36,597 nt of DNA from contig JAEXAW010000100.1 of NCBI GenBank assembly GCA_023458055.1, forward strand, positions 1 through 36,597, read 5' to 3'. This document shows, piece after piece, positions 29,104 to 36,597 of the stretch. The notes below the pieces were generated by a model. The model searched no databases. It worked only from the letters and a program-made list of their open reading frames with translations, and was not told the origin of the DNA. Position 1 is the first letter of the stretch; each line of letters begins with the position of its first letter. Made by a program: the position numbers and the translations under genes. Origin of the DNA: Pseudomonadota bacterium. GTDB taxonomy: Bacteria; Pseudomonadota; Alphaproteobacteria; Sphingomonadales; Sphingomonadaceae.

Positions 29104-30159
29104 ATGAATTATCTAACCGCCGCACTTGCGCTCGCTGCCGCCATTTTACCGGCGGCGGTAAATGCGCAAAGCAATCCAACCAACAATCCAACAGGAGCCC
29201 TCACCATGACCAGCGATTGGGACAAGATTTTTCCGCAAAGCACCAAAGTGGACCACCAAAAGGTTCAATTCAAAAACCGCTATGGCATAATCCTTGCCGC
29301 TGATCTGTATCTGCCCAAGGATCGAGCCGGAAAGAAACTCGCGGCAATCGCCGTCGGGGGACCGTTTGGTGCAGTGAAGGAACAGTCGTCGGGCCTCTAT
29401 GCCCAGACCATGGCCGAACGCGGCTTTGTGACGCTCGCCTTTGACCCGTCCTATACCGGCGAAAGTGGCGGCGAGCCGCGTAACATTGCGTCACCCGATA
29501 TCAATATCGAAGATTTCAGTGCGGCGGTCGATTATCTCGGTCTCCATGAAGCAGTGGATCGCGAACGTATCGGCATCATCGGCATTTGCGGCTGGGGTGG
29601 TATGGCGCTCGGTGCAAGTGCGGTCGACAAGCGCATCAAAGCGGTTGTGACCAGCACGATGTACGATATGAGCCGCGTGATGTCGAAGGGCTATAATGAC
29701 AGCGTGACGCTGGAGCAGCGCACCAAGGCGCTCGAGGAGATGAGTCGTCAACGCTGGGAAGATTCCAAGAACGGCACGCCCAAATATGGCCCGCTGTCCA
29801 ACGAACTGAAGGGCGGCGAAACGCAATTCTTGGTCGACTATCATGACTTCTATCGCACCAAGCGCGGCTTTCATCCGCGGGCGGTCAATTCCAATGCATC
29901 CTGGTCAGTGACCATGCCGCTTTCGTTCAATGGCTTTCCGTTGCTCACCTACATCAAGGAAATCGCGCCGCGGCCCGTCCTGTTCATCCATGGCGAAAAG
30001 GCGCACTCGCGCTATTTCAGCGAGGATGCGTATAAGGCGGCGGCCGAGCCCAAGGAACTGATGATCATCAAGGGCGCCAACCATACCGACCTTTACGACA
30101 AAATGGATGTGATCCCGTTTGACCGGCTGACGCAATTTTTCCGGGATAACCTCAAATAA
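29104..30159 (+). CDS. Secreted alpha/beta hydrolase (YcjY/dienelactone-hydrolase-like)
   Basis: A 351-residue alpha/beta hydrolase with an N-terminal signal peptide ('MNYLTAALALAAAILPAAVN'). The nucleophile-elbow region reads 'GIIGICGWGGMALGASAV' and not the usual GxSxG, so Cys may be the nucleophile, as in dienelactone hydrolase, or the position has changed. The Asp is plausible in 'PVLFIHGEKAHSRYFSEDAY' and the His in 'GANHTDLYDKMD'. AGGAGA lies seven to eight bases upstream of the start. A LysR gene is divergent and presumably regulates it. The substrate is unknown. Confidence 0.88.
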   Translation: MNYLTAALALAAAILPAAVNAQSNPTNNPTGALTMTSDWDKIFPQSTKVDHQKVQFKNRYGIILAADLYLPKDRAGKKLAAIAVGGPFGAVKEQSSGLYAQTMAERGFVTLAFDPSYTGESGGEPRNIASPDINIEDFSAAVDYLGLHEAVDRERIGIIGICGWGGMALGASAVDKRIKAVVTSTMYDMSRVMSKGYNDSVTLEQRTKALEEMSRQRWEDSKNGTPKYGPLSNELKGGETQFLVDYHDFYRTKRGFHPRAVNSNASWSVTMPLSFNGFPLLTYIKEIAPRPVLFIHGEKAHSRYFSEDAYKAAAEPKELMIIKGANHTDLYDKMDVIPFDRLTQFFRDNLK

Positions 30160-30165
30160 ACTGAC

Positions 30166-30210
30166 TCACGCAAAGGCGCAGCGCAATGCTACGTCTTTGC
30201 GACGGCTGCG
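30166..30210. repeat. CACGCAGAGGCGCAGA family repeat (copy 1)
   Basis: CTCACGCAAAGGCGCAGCGCA and following text. Relatives lie at 30332-30382 (inverted, CTCTGCGCGAAAC) and 30561-30598 (TTCACGCAGAGGCGCAGAAA). These are degenerate dispersed repeats. Confidence 0.5.
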
Positions 30211-30211
30211 G

Positions 30212-30280
30212 TAATCCAGGGTTTGTTGAAGCCGCTCTGGATTGCCGCGCCGCCGCTGGCGGCCCCGCAATGACGATGGG
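30212..30280. repeat. Short relative of the 22652-22760 repeat
   Basis: AATCCAG (30213-30219) pairs with CTGGATT (30236-30242), and the right end reads CCCCGCAATGACGATGGG, matching GCTCGCAATGACGAGGG of the longer copy. Confidence 0.5.
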
Positions 30281-30331
30281 AGGCGTTTGTCGCTAACTCA
30301 TGCCCCCGTTTAGCGTCACCCGGCTTGCATT

Positions 30332-30382
30332 TCGCGCAACATCTCGGCGCCTCTGCTTCCTTCTGAGCCTCTGCGCGAAACC
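30332..30382. repeat. CACGCAGAGGCGCAGA family repeat (inverted copy)
   Basis: Contains CGCCTCTGCTTCC and GAGCCTCTGCGCGAAAC, the reverse complement of the GCAGAGGCG text of the copies on either side. Confidence 0.45.
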
Positions 30383-30425
30383 GGGTTTATGCGGACCCAA
30401 TTTTGTTCGCACCACTCCAAAATTT

Positions 30426-30513
30426 CGTCATGCTGAACTTGTTTCAGCATCTAGACCCGGTAGCCATCGCGAGGGCAGGTGGCAGGGATCCTGAACCAGC
30501 TTCAGGGTGACGG
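30426..30513. repeat. GTCATGCTGAACTTG family repeat (copy 2)
   Basis: Begins CGTCATGCTGAACTTGTTTC, has GCCATCGCGAGGGCAGG in the middle and ends CTTCAGGGTGACGG, matching the copy at 27990-28078 in both arms and core. Confidence 0.85.
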
Positions 30514-30560
30514 GTGGATACAGGTGCGGCGTTGCACGCGCTATTCGATGCCCGATTTAA

Positions 30561-30598
30561 TTGGTTCACGCAGAGGCGCAGAAAACGCAGAGGCATAG
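30561..30598. repeat. CACGCAGAGGCGCAGA family repeat (copy 3)
   Basis: TTCACGCAGAGGCGCAGAAA followed by ACGCAGAGGCATAGAG, with two internal GCAGAGGC units. Confidence 0.5.
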
Positions 30599-30878
30599 AG
30601 AAATGCTATGTCGTTTAGAGCCAGCAAAGCTGGTATAGCACTTGTTTGTGCGACATCCCGCCCTCAAGATGCGGCCCGTCTTTTGGCTCTCGCTTGTGAG
30701 GGAATATGGCGGCGTCATTTTATGCTGTCCTACATAGTCGGAGTTCTGCACGCTCCCTCAGCGAATCGGTGGATATCGGCGGGGCAGCGGATCGTCGATC
30801 CGGGGTTTGCAGACAATGGATGGCCGACCAAGGTTCAGCGTTGCGGGGTGGTGAAGGATGCGTTGTGTGCGTTTGACA

Positions 30879-31020
30879 GGGAATCTAGGGAATCTACCGG
30901 GCCGATTTTCACGCTTGAGAGGGAATTTAGGGAATCTAGCGGGCCGATTTTGCGTTTGGGAGGGAATCTAGGGAATCTAGCCGGTCAATTTTAGCGTTTG
31001 CGCGGGAATCTAGGGAATCA
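30879..31020. repeat. Tandem array of 42-bp units
   Basis: Units start at 30879, 30921, 30962 and 31004 (spacings 42, 41, 42); the last is partial. Each begins GGGAATCTAGGGAATCTA, itself a double GGGAATCTA, followed by a CGGGCCGATTTT-like middle. Variation between units is small. It ends 17 bases before the stop of the phospholipase D-like gene. Confidence 0.88.
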
Positions 31021-31036
31021 AGGTCCCGGCCAACAG

Positions 31037-32344
31037 CTAAACTCCAATCCCGAAATTGAGCCGCCTTGTGACGCCATAGTCCATCACCGCGACGATGAAA
31101 TAGGCAAGGCTCCAGCGCAGGCGGTTCATCAAGGTGAGGTGATGGCGGTGCTCGGCGCGGGTGATGACGTCGCTATGGTCGGCATGGATGCCGATGAAAT
31201 TGCGCATTTCCTCGGCGAGCGCGGGGTCATCAATGCGCAGCATCAATTCCATGTTGATGAACAGGCTGCGCATGTCGAAATTGGCGCTGCCGATCCAGGT
31301 GATATTATCGATCACGATCAGCTTCATGTGCAGCTTGGTCGGCACAAATTCGTAGATTTTGACATCCCGTTTAAGGAGATAGCCATAAAGAATGCGCGCC
31401 GCCCCGATGGTCGCGCCATTATCCGATTTGGACGGGAGGATGAGGGTTGCGCCTTTGCGTGCCTGTGCCATGCGGGCGATGCGGCGGAGCATCCCTTGGC
31501 CGGGCGCGAAATAGGCGGAAACCATGTCGAGTTGCTGGCCTTGGTCGAGATCGGCCTTGATCGCTTTGGCCCAGGGGTTGAGCCGCCGCGTCGGACCGCC
31601 GACATACCAGCGCAAGGGCCCTTGCTGTGCGCTCTCGCTCGAATAGGCCATGCGCTTGCGCGCGGCGAGGGGGTTGATGCGGTCCCATGTATGGATGAGG
31701 AAGCGCAGGCTCTTCCAGTTGCGCTCGGGATTGTGGACCCAGCTATGGAGCTTGGTATAATAATCAACTGCGGGCGCGACGGCTGGCCCGGTGAGGCGGA
31801 GCCCCAGATCATACCAGCAGCGCGGATCATCGACGGGGCCAAAATAATCATCGCCGATATTGAACCCGCCGGTAATCACCAGCGCATCATCGGCGATGAG
31901 AAGCTTCTGGTGGTTGCGGATAAGGTAAGTCGCGCGCCACTTGGCCGAAAAGGCGTGGTAATCGCCGCCCGCCTGCTCGAATTGCGCAAAGAACCATTCG
32001 GGCGTGTCGGCGGAGCCGAAGCTGTCAATGATGAGGCTGACCTCGACGCCGCGCCGCTGTGCCGCAATCAGGGCGTCCATCACCTCTGTGCCGCTCTTGT
32101 CGGCGCGGAACATATAATAAAGGAGTTTGAGGCTGTGCTGCGCGCCGTGGATCGCGGCGAGTACGGCCTGCAGCCGGTCGGGACCGTCGACAAGGAAATC
32201 GAGCCGGTTGCCGTCGGTCTCATGACTCCAGTCCGCGCTCAACGCATGGCGACGCGCGCCAACGAGCGGCGGAACCGAGCCATGATCCGGACCCTTGAGG
32301 CTATCAAGGTCGGGAACCAGCGGTGAAGGAGGTTCGCCTTCCAT
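31037..32344 (-). CDS. Phospholipase D/cardiolipin synthase-like protein
   Basis: A 435-residue protein with two HKD motifs of the phospholipase D superfamily. The first is 'NHQKLLIADDALVITGGFN' near residue 170, the second 'LHMKLIVIDNITWIGSANFD' near residue 360. The arrangement resembles bacterial cardiolipin synthases of the ClsB type, which have no N-terminal membrane pair and join phosphatidylglycerol molecules in the inner membrane. The C-terminal 'LRWSLAYFIVAVMDYGVTRR' is a hydrophobic amphipathic segment that could dock to the membrane. The start at 32344 is preferred; a longer open frame begins at 32455. No Shine-Dalgarno is clear for either. It is divergent from rpoZ, with a 17-bp palindrome between. 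Confidence 0.88.
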   Translation of the reverse strand: MEGEPPSPLVPDLDSLKGPDHGSVPPLVGARRHALSADWSHETDGNRLDFLVDGPDRLQAVLAAIHGAQHSLKLLYYMFRADKSGTEVMDALIAAQRRGVEVSLIIDSFGSADTPEWFFAQFEQAGGDYHAFSAKWRATYLIRNHQKLLIADDALVITGGFNIGDDYFGPVDDPRCWYDLGLRLTGPAVAPAVDYYTKLHSWVHNPERNWKSLRFLIHTWDRINPLAARKRMAYSSESAQQGPLRWYVGGPTRRLNPWAKAIKADLDQGQQLDMVSAYFAPGQGMLRRIARMAQARKGATLILPSKSDNGATIGAARILYGYLLKRDVKIYEFVPTKLHMKLIVIDNITWIGSANFDMRSLFINMELMLRIDDPALAEEMRNFIGIHADHSDVITRAEHRHHLTLMNRLRWSLAYFIVAVMDYGVTRRLNFGIGV

Positions 32345-32457
32345 GGTTACCGCCCATGCCAAAGCGCGGGCGCGATGCCAAGGGGTGGAAATGAAGGAAG
32401 GGCGACACCATATCAAAAGCGCACCGGATTTTGGGGCTAAACCATCGCTTTTCATTG

Positions 32458-32474
32458 ACTCTGACGGTCAGAGT
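32458..32474. promoter_or_regulatory. 17-bp perfect palindrome upstream of rpoZ
   Basis: ACTCTGAC-g-GTCAGAGT, with 8-base perfect arms around one base, lies in the gap between the divergent phospholipase D-like and rpoZ genes, 78 bases before rpoZ. Its size suits a dimeric repressor such as a TetR-type protein. No such regulator gene is adjacent. Confidence 0.5.
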
Positions 32475-32551
32475 TGTTAGCGGGCGGCCTTTCCGGACAT
32501 TTTGCCTTCGGTTTTGAAGGCGTGGATATTTTTACGTAAGGAAGCGAACAT

Positions 32552-32896
32552 ATGGCTCGCGTTACAGTCGAAGATTGCGTCGACAAGATTTCAAACCGGT
32601 TCGATCTGGTGCTCCTCGCAGCGCAGCGTGCGCGCGAAATTTCGGGTGGCGCTGAACTCACCATCGACCGCGACCGCGATAAAAATCCGGTCGTTGCCTT
32701 GCGCGAAATCGCCGAACAGACCATCCGCCCGGATGATCTTGAACACACGCTGGTGTCGGGTCTGCAAAAACTTCAGATCGATGATGATGATACGCCGGAC
32801 GAAATCGGCTCGATCAGCCGCTCGGCCGAAGCGCTGCGCCTGACCGCTGCCGCACCGCCGCGTAACACCAACATCGGTGGGGATTATGACGGCTAA
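32552..32896 (+). CDS. rpoZ: RNA polymerase omega subunit
   Basis: A 114-residue omega subunit, which helps beta-prime assemble into RNA polymerase. The family start 'MARVTVEDCVDKISNRFDLV' is followed by 'LAAQRAREISGGAELTIDRD' and 'NPVVALREIAEQTI'. The C-terminal tail (Asp-rich 'DDDDTPDEIG', then a polar end) is longer than in E. coli, as is usual in alphaproteobacteria. AAGGAAG lies about eight bases before the ATG. Unlike in enterobacteria, no spoT or gmk is beside it. A terminator follows 30 bases after the stop. Confidence 0.97.
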   Translation: MARVTVEDCVDKISNRFDLVLLAAQRAREISGGAELTIDRDRDKNPVVALREIAEQTIRPDDLEHTLVSGLQKLQIDDDDTPDEIGSISRSAEALRLTAAAPPRNTNIGGDYDG

Positions 32897-32926
32897 GCCG
32901 CTATAAGCCTAATCAGGTGAGAAAGG

Positions 32927-32954
32927 ACCCGGCCCGTTCAAGGCCGGGTTTTTT
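32927..32954 (+). terminator. Intrinsic terminator of rpoZ
   Basis: ACCCGGCC (32927-32934) and GGCCGGGT (32942-32949) around a 7-base loop, followed by six Ts. It abuts the stop of the convergent DUF3800 gene, so it may act on both strands. Confidence 0.88.
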
Positions 32955-33556
32955 CATAGCCGCTCAAGCTCGATCACGCGGACCCGCCGATCCGCAATGA
33001 AGGGCGAGAGGATACGCCGCATCCGTTCGGCGCGCGTTGACTGGATCGCGAGGTTATAGAGCGTATTGGCGACTACATCGGCAATCTGGATGCCGGCAAC
33101 GCGTCGGCTGTCGGCAAGACTGGCGCGACCCCATTGGCCAAGGTCGCGCTGGACATCTTCCCTCAGCATCTGCTGGAGGCGGGGGTCGTAGCGGCCATCA
33201 TCGATGACAACCTTGCGCGGTCCGGGCTTGTCATCCGCCGCCTGCCATTTGTCGAGGACCGTTTCAAGCAGCCGGGCATAGACTTTTATGTCTTCGGGGT
33301 TTTGCTCACCCTTTGGCACCAGTTTCTCGCGGCGCACCACGCTAACCCAAGCTTCACCGCCAAAGCGCTCCAGCAGTTCGAAGAAGAAGGCGCGTTCAAT
33401 CAGAGCAATGCGGCTGCCCTTAAGCTCTCCGCGCAGGCCGGTAACCTCGCGGAAGCGGTCAAGCAAGCGCTCCGCGTCGGCATCGTCCATACGCAAAGCG
33501 GCAAAGCACATCGCGCCCGCCGACAGGCCGCCGCTTTCATCGCAATAGATGGTCAT
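32954..33556 (-). CDS. DUF3800 domain protein
   Basis: A 200-residue DUF3800 protein, predicted to have an RNase H-like fold. Conserved acidic positions are visible: 'YCDESGG' at residues 4-10, 'ELKGSRIALIERAFF', 'KVVIDDGRYDPRL', and 'AGIQIADVVANTLYNLAIQS'. The pattern Asp-Glu-Ser, Lys-Gly-Ser, Asp-Asp and Asp near the end is typical and fits a two-metal nuclease, though activity has rarely been shown. Family members often sit near mobile or defence genes; here it stands alone between rpoZ and a secreted protein gene. The function is not assigned. Confidence 0.85.
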   Translation of the reverse strand: MTIYCDESGGLSAGAMCFAALRMDDADAERLLDRFREVTGLRGELKGSRIALIERAFFFELLERFGGEAWVSVVRREKLVPKGEQNPEDIKVYARLLETVLDKWQAADDKPGPRKVVIDDGRYDPRLQQMLREDVQRDLGQWGRASLADSRRVAGIQIADVVANTLYNLAIQSTRAERMRRILSPFIADRRVRVIELERL

Positions 33557-33640
33557 AAACGCAAATAGCCCCCGAACGCCGGTTCACGCTGTTCTAGCGA
33601 GAAACGGGTTCGAGGGCCAGTATGAGAAGGGCGATGTTAA

Positions 33641-34114
33641 TTAGCGCAGGATACCGCGGAAGCTCACCTTGCCGCGTTCACCCGGCATGATGGGCTTGGA
33701 GAAGGTCCAGCGCAGGTTGGTCACATCTTCATTGGTCGCCGCGCGGTCGCCTACCTTGAGCGAGGCGAGCTTGCCGTAGGTCTTGCCGCCATCGACCGAC
33801 ACAACCAGATTGGCGTCGGGCGAACTCACAAACTGGATCTGCTTCGACAACGGGTTGTTAATGAGGAAGCCGGTTGCGGGCGCGGTACCGTTATTGACAT
33901 AATCATGGGTGAACACCACCGTATCGCCAGGCACTACAATAGTAGGCGGCACGAGGCTGACCTTGCGGTTGCCCTGAGCGTCGGTCGAAACTTTTTCGAC
34001 GAAGCTGTCCGATTTAACGCTCACCGTGCCGTTCTGCGCGAGCGCCGGGGCCGTAAACCCGGCGACGGTAACAACAGCCGCCGCAACGGCTCCAAAATAT
34101 GGTCTGAAATTCAT
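33641..34114 (-). CDS. Secreted DUF11-like protein
   Basis: A 157-residue secreted protein. The signal peptide ('YFGAVAAAVVTVAGFTAPAL') ends near AQ-N. The mature part has a beta-sandwich domain of the DUF11/conserved-repeat type ('PGDTVVFTHDYVNNGTAPAT', 'PDANLVVSVDGGKTYGKLAS', 'LRWTFSKPIMPGERGKVSF'), usually found in surface or cell-wall proteins. Here it is a single domain. The start at 34114 is chosen; a TTG two codons earlier is also possible. It is downstream of ftsH on the same strand but is separated from it by a terminator and some 230 bases, so it has its own transcript. Confidence 0.78.
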   Translation of the reverse strand: MNFRPYFGAVAAAVVTVAGFTAPALAQNGTVSVKSDSFVEKVSTDAQGNRKVSLVPPTIVVPGDTVVFTHDYVNNGTAPATGFLINNPLSKQIQFVSSPDANLVVSVDGGKTYGKLASLKVGDRAATNEDVTNLRWTFSKPIMPGERGKVSFRGILR

Positions 34115-34295
34115 AATCAAAATACCCTGTTCAACAAATAGGCACGAATTTTATCCCGTTCGTGATGGTCATGGAATCCCCTATCGCCCATTTGACAATA
34201 TTTGATGAGCGCCGAACCAGCTTTTCCTATTTGAATGCCATAATAGCAGATCAGGGGTGAACTCGCCGTGAATATGCAATTTACCCATCTTTAAC

Positions 34296-34327
34296 AAAAA
34301 AGGAGCGAAGACCCACGTCCTCGCTCC
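34296..34327 (-). terminator. Intrinsic terminator of ftsH
   Basis: On the minus strand GGAGCGA-g-GAC pairs with GTC-t-TCGCTCC (34302-34327), and six Ts follow (34301-34296). It lies 20 bases after the ftsH stop. Confidence 0.88.
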
Positions 34328-34347
34328 CCTTAATAATTGCGCCGCAT

Positions 34348-36297
34348 TCAGGTGCGCTGCGGTTTGGCATCGCCAAACGGATCGCGCGGCGGGCGTTTGA
34401 TCTTCGGGATCGATCCAGCATGGCCAGTAACCGGCTGGATCGGATCGTCCTTGTTGTTGTCGCGGTCAATCTTGTCGCCCTTGATCAGCGCATTGATTTC
34501 CTCGCCGGTCAGCGTTTCAAACTCGAGCAGCGCATTGGCGATCAGATGCAACTGATCTTCATGGTTCTTGAGAATGTCGCGCGCGCGGGCGAGGCCACGT
34601 TCCACGAAGGCTTTGACTTCGCTATCGATAAGCTTGGCGGTTTCTGCCGACATCGGCTTGCTGCGCTGAACCGAATAGCCGGTGAAGCTGTCTTCGCTGT
34701 CGGAAAAGTCGAGCGGGCCGACCTTGTCCGAAAGCCCCCATTTGGTGACCATCGCGCGGGCAAGGCGGGTTGCCTGCATGATGTCGTTCGACGCGCCCGA
34801 GCTGACCTTGTCATAGCCGAAGATCATTTCTTCGGCGACACGGCCACCGAATGCGACGGCTATGTCCGCGTGCATCTTGTCGCGATGATAGCTGTAGGTA
34901 TCGCGTTCCGGCAGCGGTTGGACCATGCCAAGCGCAAAGCCGCGCGGGATAATGGTCGCCTTGTGGATCGGATCAGCGGTCGGTTCATGCGCGAAGACGA
35001 GAGCATGACCAGCCTCATGATAGGCCGTCATCTTCTTTTCGTCCTCGGTCATCACCATCGAGCGGCGTTCGGCGCCCATCATGACCTTGTCGCGGCTGTC
35101 GTCAAACTCTTTGGCGGCGACGAGGCGTTTACTCCGGCGTGCGGCAAGCAACGCCGCTTCGTTGACGAGGTTCGCAAGGTCGGCACCCGAAAAGCCGGGC
35201 GTCCCGCGCGCAATGGTGCGGACGTCAACGTCCGGCGCGAGCGGCACCTTCTTCATGTGCACTTGCAAGATTTTTTCGCGACCATCGATATCAGGAAGCG
35301 GTACCGCCACCTGACGGTCGAAACGACCGGGACGCAGGAGGGCAGGGTCCAGCACATCGGGACGGTTGGTCGCCGCGATGATGATGATGCCTTCATTGGC
35401 TTCGAACCCGTCCATTTCGACAAGCAACTGGTTGAGCGTCTGTTCGCGCTCGTCATTGCCATTGCCGAGCCCCGCGCCACGGTGGCGGCCGACTGCATCG
35501 ATTTCGTCGATGAAGACGATGCACGGCGCATTCTTCTTGGCCTGCTCGAACATATCACGGACCCGGCTTGCGCCAACGCCGACGAACATTTCGACAAAGT
35601 CCGAACCTGAAATGGTGAAGAACGGCACGCCCGCTTCACCCGCAATTGCGCGCGCTAGGAGCGTCTTACCCGTACCCGGTGAGCCTACCAGCAACGCGCC
35701 CTTGGGAATCTGCCCCCCGAGTCGCGAAAATTTCTGCGGGTTCTTCAGGAATTCAACGATTTCCTGCAACTCTTCACGTGCTTCATCAATGCCCGCAACG
35801 TCATCAAACGTCACCTTGCCATGTTTTTCGGTGAGGAGCTTGGCCTTGGATTTGCCAAAACCCATGGCACCGCCGCCGCCAGATGATTTCTGCATCTGAC
35901 GGAACACGAAATAGCCGACGCCGAGGATCAGCAGGAAGGGCAGAGCCTGAATGAGGAAGTAGGTCAGCAGACCGGGGCTTTCGACCGCCTTGGCCGAATA
36001 GGTCACGCCTTTTTCGTCAAGCTTCTTGGTGAGTTCCGGGTCGCGGATCGGAACGGTGGAAAAGGTTTTGTCATCCTTGAGCTTGCCGACAATGCTGGTG
36101 TCATCGATTACCACAGATTCCACCTGGCCTTCGGCCACTAACTTTTTGAAGTTCGAATAAGGGATAGCTTCGCGCGCTGCCGTGCCGGCCCCGCTCATCA
36201 GCGAGGTGATCAGGAACAGCGCGACCAGGAGGCCCGACCAGATCATCAAACCGCGCATCAGGGGATTGGGCTGTTGCGGGTCCTTGTCGTCATTCAT
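34348..36297 (-). CDS. ftsH: ATP-dependent zinc metalloprotease FtsH
   Basis: A 649-residue membrane protease that degrades misfolded and short-lived proteins such as sigma-32 and LpxC. Two membrane segments flank a periplasmic domain ('GLLVALFLITSLMSG' and 'LPFLLILGVGYFVF'). The AAA module has Walker A 'GSPGTGKT' from residue 205, with Ser where GPPGTGKT is usual, Walker B 'CIVFIDEIDAV', the pore residues 'FVEMFVGVGASRV', and 'LLRPGRFD'. The zinc site HEAGH begins near residue 427, with its third ligand in the later acidic helix. The C-terminal tail is Pro/Lys-rich. The start agrees with the family ('MNDDKDPQQPNPLMRGLMIW'); the ribosome-binding site is weak. Sequence beyond the start is gene-free. 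Confidence 0.97.
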   Translation of the reverse strand: MNDDKDPQQPNPLMRGLMIWSGLLVALFLITSLMSGAGTAAREAIPYSNFKKLVAEGQVESVVIDDTSIVGKLKDDKTFSTVPIRDPELTKKLDEKGVTYSAKAVESPGLLTYFLIQALPFLLILGVGYFVFRQMQKSSGGGGAMGFGKSKAKLLTEKHGKVTFDDVAGIDEAREELQEIVEFLKNPQKFSRLGGQIPKGALLVGSPGTGKTLLARAIAGEAGVPFFTISGSDFVEMFVGVGASRVRDMFEQAKKNAPCIVFIDEIDAVGRHRGAGLGNGNDEREQTLNQLLVEMDGFEANEGIIIIAATNRPDVLDPALLRPGRFDRQVAVPLPDIDGREKILQVHMKKVPLAPDVDVRTIARGTPGFSGADLANLVNEAALLAARRSKRLVAAKEFDDSRDKVMMGAERRSMVMTEDEKKMTAYHEAGHALVFAHEPTADPIHKATIIPRGFALGMVQPLPERDTYSYHRDKMHADIAVAFGGRVAEEMIFGYDKVSSGASNDIMQATRLARAMVTKWGLSDKVGPLDFSDSEDSFTGYSVQRSKPMSAETAKLIDSEVKAFVERGLARARDILKNHEDQLHLIANALLEFETLTGEEINALIKGDKIDRDNNKDDPIQPVTGHAGSIPKIKRPPRDPFGDAKPQRT

Positions 36298-36597
36298 CTG
36301 CTTTATCCATATATGAGGCAGCGTACCAGGACGCCTTTGTCGCTTGAATGTAGGGATTATCGCTTAATAGGCAATGACCGGATAGATTTTTCTGCGGTCG
36401 GACCTAGGGTCAGGACCCGTTAAATAGATCGTCGAGGCGTCAAAATGGCAAAGATATCGAAGGAAAAGGACCGCAGTCAGGCAGTTATTCTGCCTGCAAG
36501 GTCGTTTTGCTTTGAGATCAAAGCCATTTTGACGTGCCCTTGGGATTTGGCCAATTTCGTCCCGTGCTGCGTTGGCAAGTCTTGAGATATGTTTATA
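36298..36597. other. Upstream region of ftsH, gene-free within the window
   Basis: No convincing gene to the right edge. The 140 bases next to ftsH should hold its promoter, but no box pair, including a heat-shock type, stands out. The remainder is dominated by a 97-bp palindrome (36438-36534). A 46-codon frame starting inside that palindrome (MAKISKEKDRSQ) is taken as chance. Confidence 0.45.
36438..36534. repeat. 97-bp long near-complete palindrome
   Basis: CGTCAAAATGGC (36438-36449) is exactly mirrored by GCCATTTTGACG (36523-36534). The interior keeps pairing with scattered mismatches (GAT.TC.AAG.AAAA.GACC pattern) up to an inner perfect hairpin CAGGCAG-ttatt-CTGCCTG (36478-36496). The whole is one hairpin of about 45 pairs. 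It could be a small inverted-repeat element or a structured RNA. Confidence 0.85.

Larger units (their letters stand above)
30160..31036. other. Gene-poor repeat field
   Basis: About 880 bases between the hydrolase stop and the phospholipase D-like stop with no convincing gene. It is made of several dispersed repeat families listed separately and ends in a tandem array. An open frame across 30608-30994 has no start signal and runs into the array, so it is not called. A CCAGC-aaa-GCTGG hairpin lies near 30621. Confidence 0.6.

Noticed and set aside
30608..30994. 128-codon frame in the repeat field
   Set aside because: No start signal, it runs through the 42-bp tandem array, and it lacks a recognisable domain.
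30998..32326. 442-codon frame opposite the phospholipase D-like gene
   Set aside because: Antisense to a gene with two clear HKD motifs.
36445..36585. Small frame MAKISKEKDRSQ at the right edge
   Set aside because: It lies within a long palindrome, has no ribosome-binding site and shows no family.

Overview
The window reads as a chromosomal stretch of an alphaproteobacterium, most likely a member of the Sphingomonadaceae (Sphingopyxis/Sphingorhabdus-like). This rests on protein style (a TonB-dependent receptor, UvrA with the FACPVSG finger variant, FtsH, a RpoZ omega subunit, a bacterial CDC48-type ATPase), on the GTTC-N7-GTTC LexA box in front of uvrA, and on several families of GC-rich palindromic repeats of the kind scattered through such genomes. 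The genus assignment is inference.

Left end, about 1-4500: accessory DNA that looks like one arm of an integrative and conjugative element. It holds a small single-domain DUF2285 protein (QseM-like antiactivator), a GNAT acetyltransferase, a DUF6499 ORF overlapping a DUF2285 ORF in the +1 frame, an ArdA-type antirestriction protein, and a DUF1778/GNAT toxin-antitoxin pair with an apparently leaderless promoter. The DUF6499/DUF2285 pair has the layout and the exact UUU-to-UUC slip site described for the +1 programmed ribosomal frameshift that makes the ICE excision activator FseA in Mesorhizobium. This is the most interesting system in the window.

Middle, about 4.5-27 kb: mostly chromosomal genes. 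In order: uvrA (LexA box at its start), a lipoprotein, an APP1-type phosphatase, valS, an S9 peptidase, a frameshifted secreted-protein gene, a TonB-dependent receptor, an unknown protein, a MOSC protein translationally coupled to mgtE, a cyclophilin, a LysR regulator, a candidate small RNA with an anti-Shine-Dalgarno stretch and a strong terminator, a CDC48-type double AAA+ ATPase, and an MFS transporter coupled to an antibiotic-biosynthesis-monooxygenase-like protein. Both uvrA and valS carry a roughly 100-bp palindromic repeat inserted in frame, so the repeat is translated inside two essential-type enzymes.

Right end, about 27-36.6 kb: a SAM methyltransferase, a LysR gene whose last codons lie in a repeat, a divergent alpha/beta hydrolase, an 880-bp gene-poor repeat field with a 42-bp tandem array, a phospholipase D/cardiolipin synthase-like protein, rpoZ, a DUF3800 protein, a secreted DUF11-like protein and ftsH. 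Upstream of ftsH lies a 97-bp near-complete palindrome. No tRNA, rRNA, CRISPR array, integrase or complete insertion sequence was recognised.
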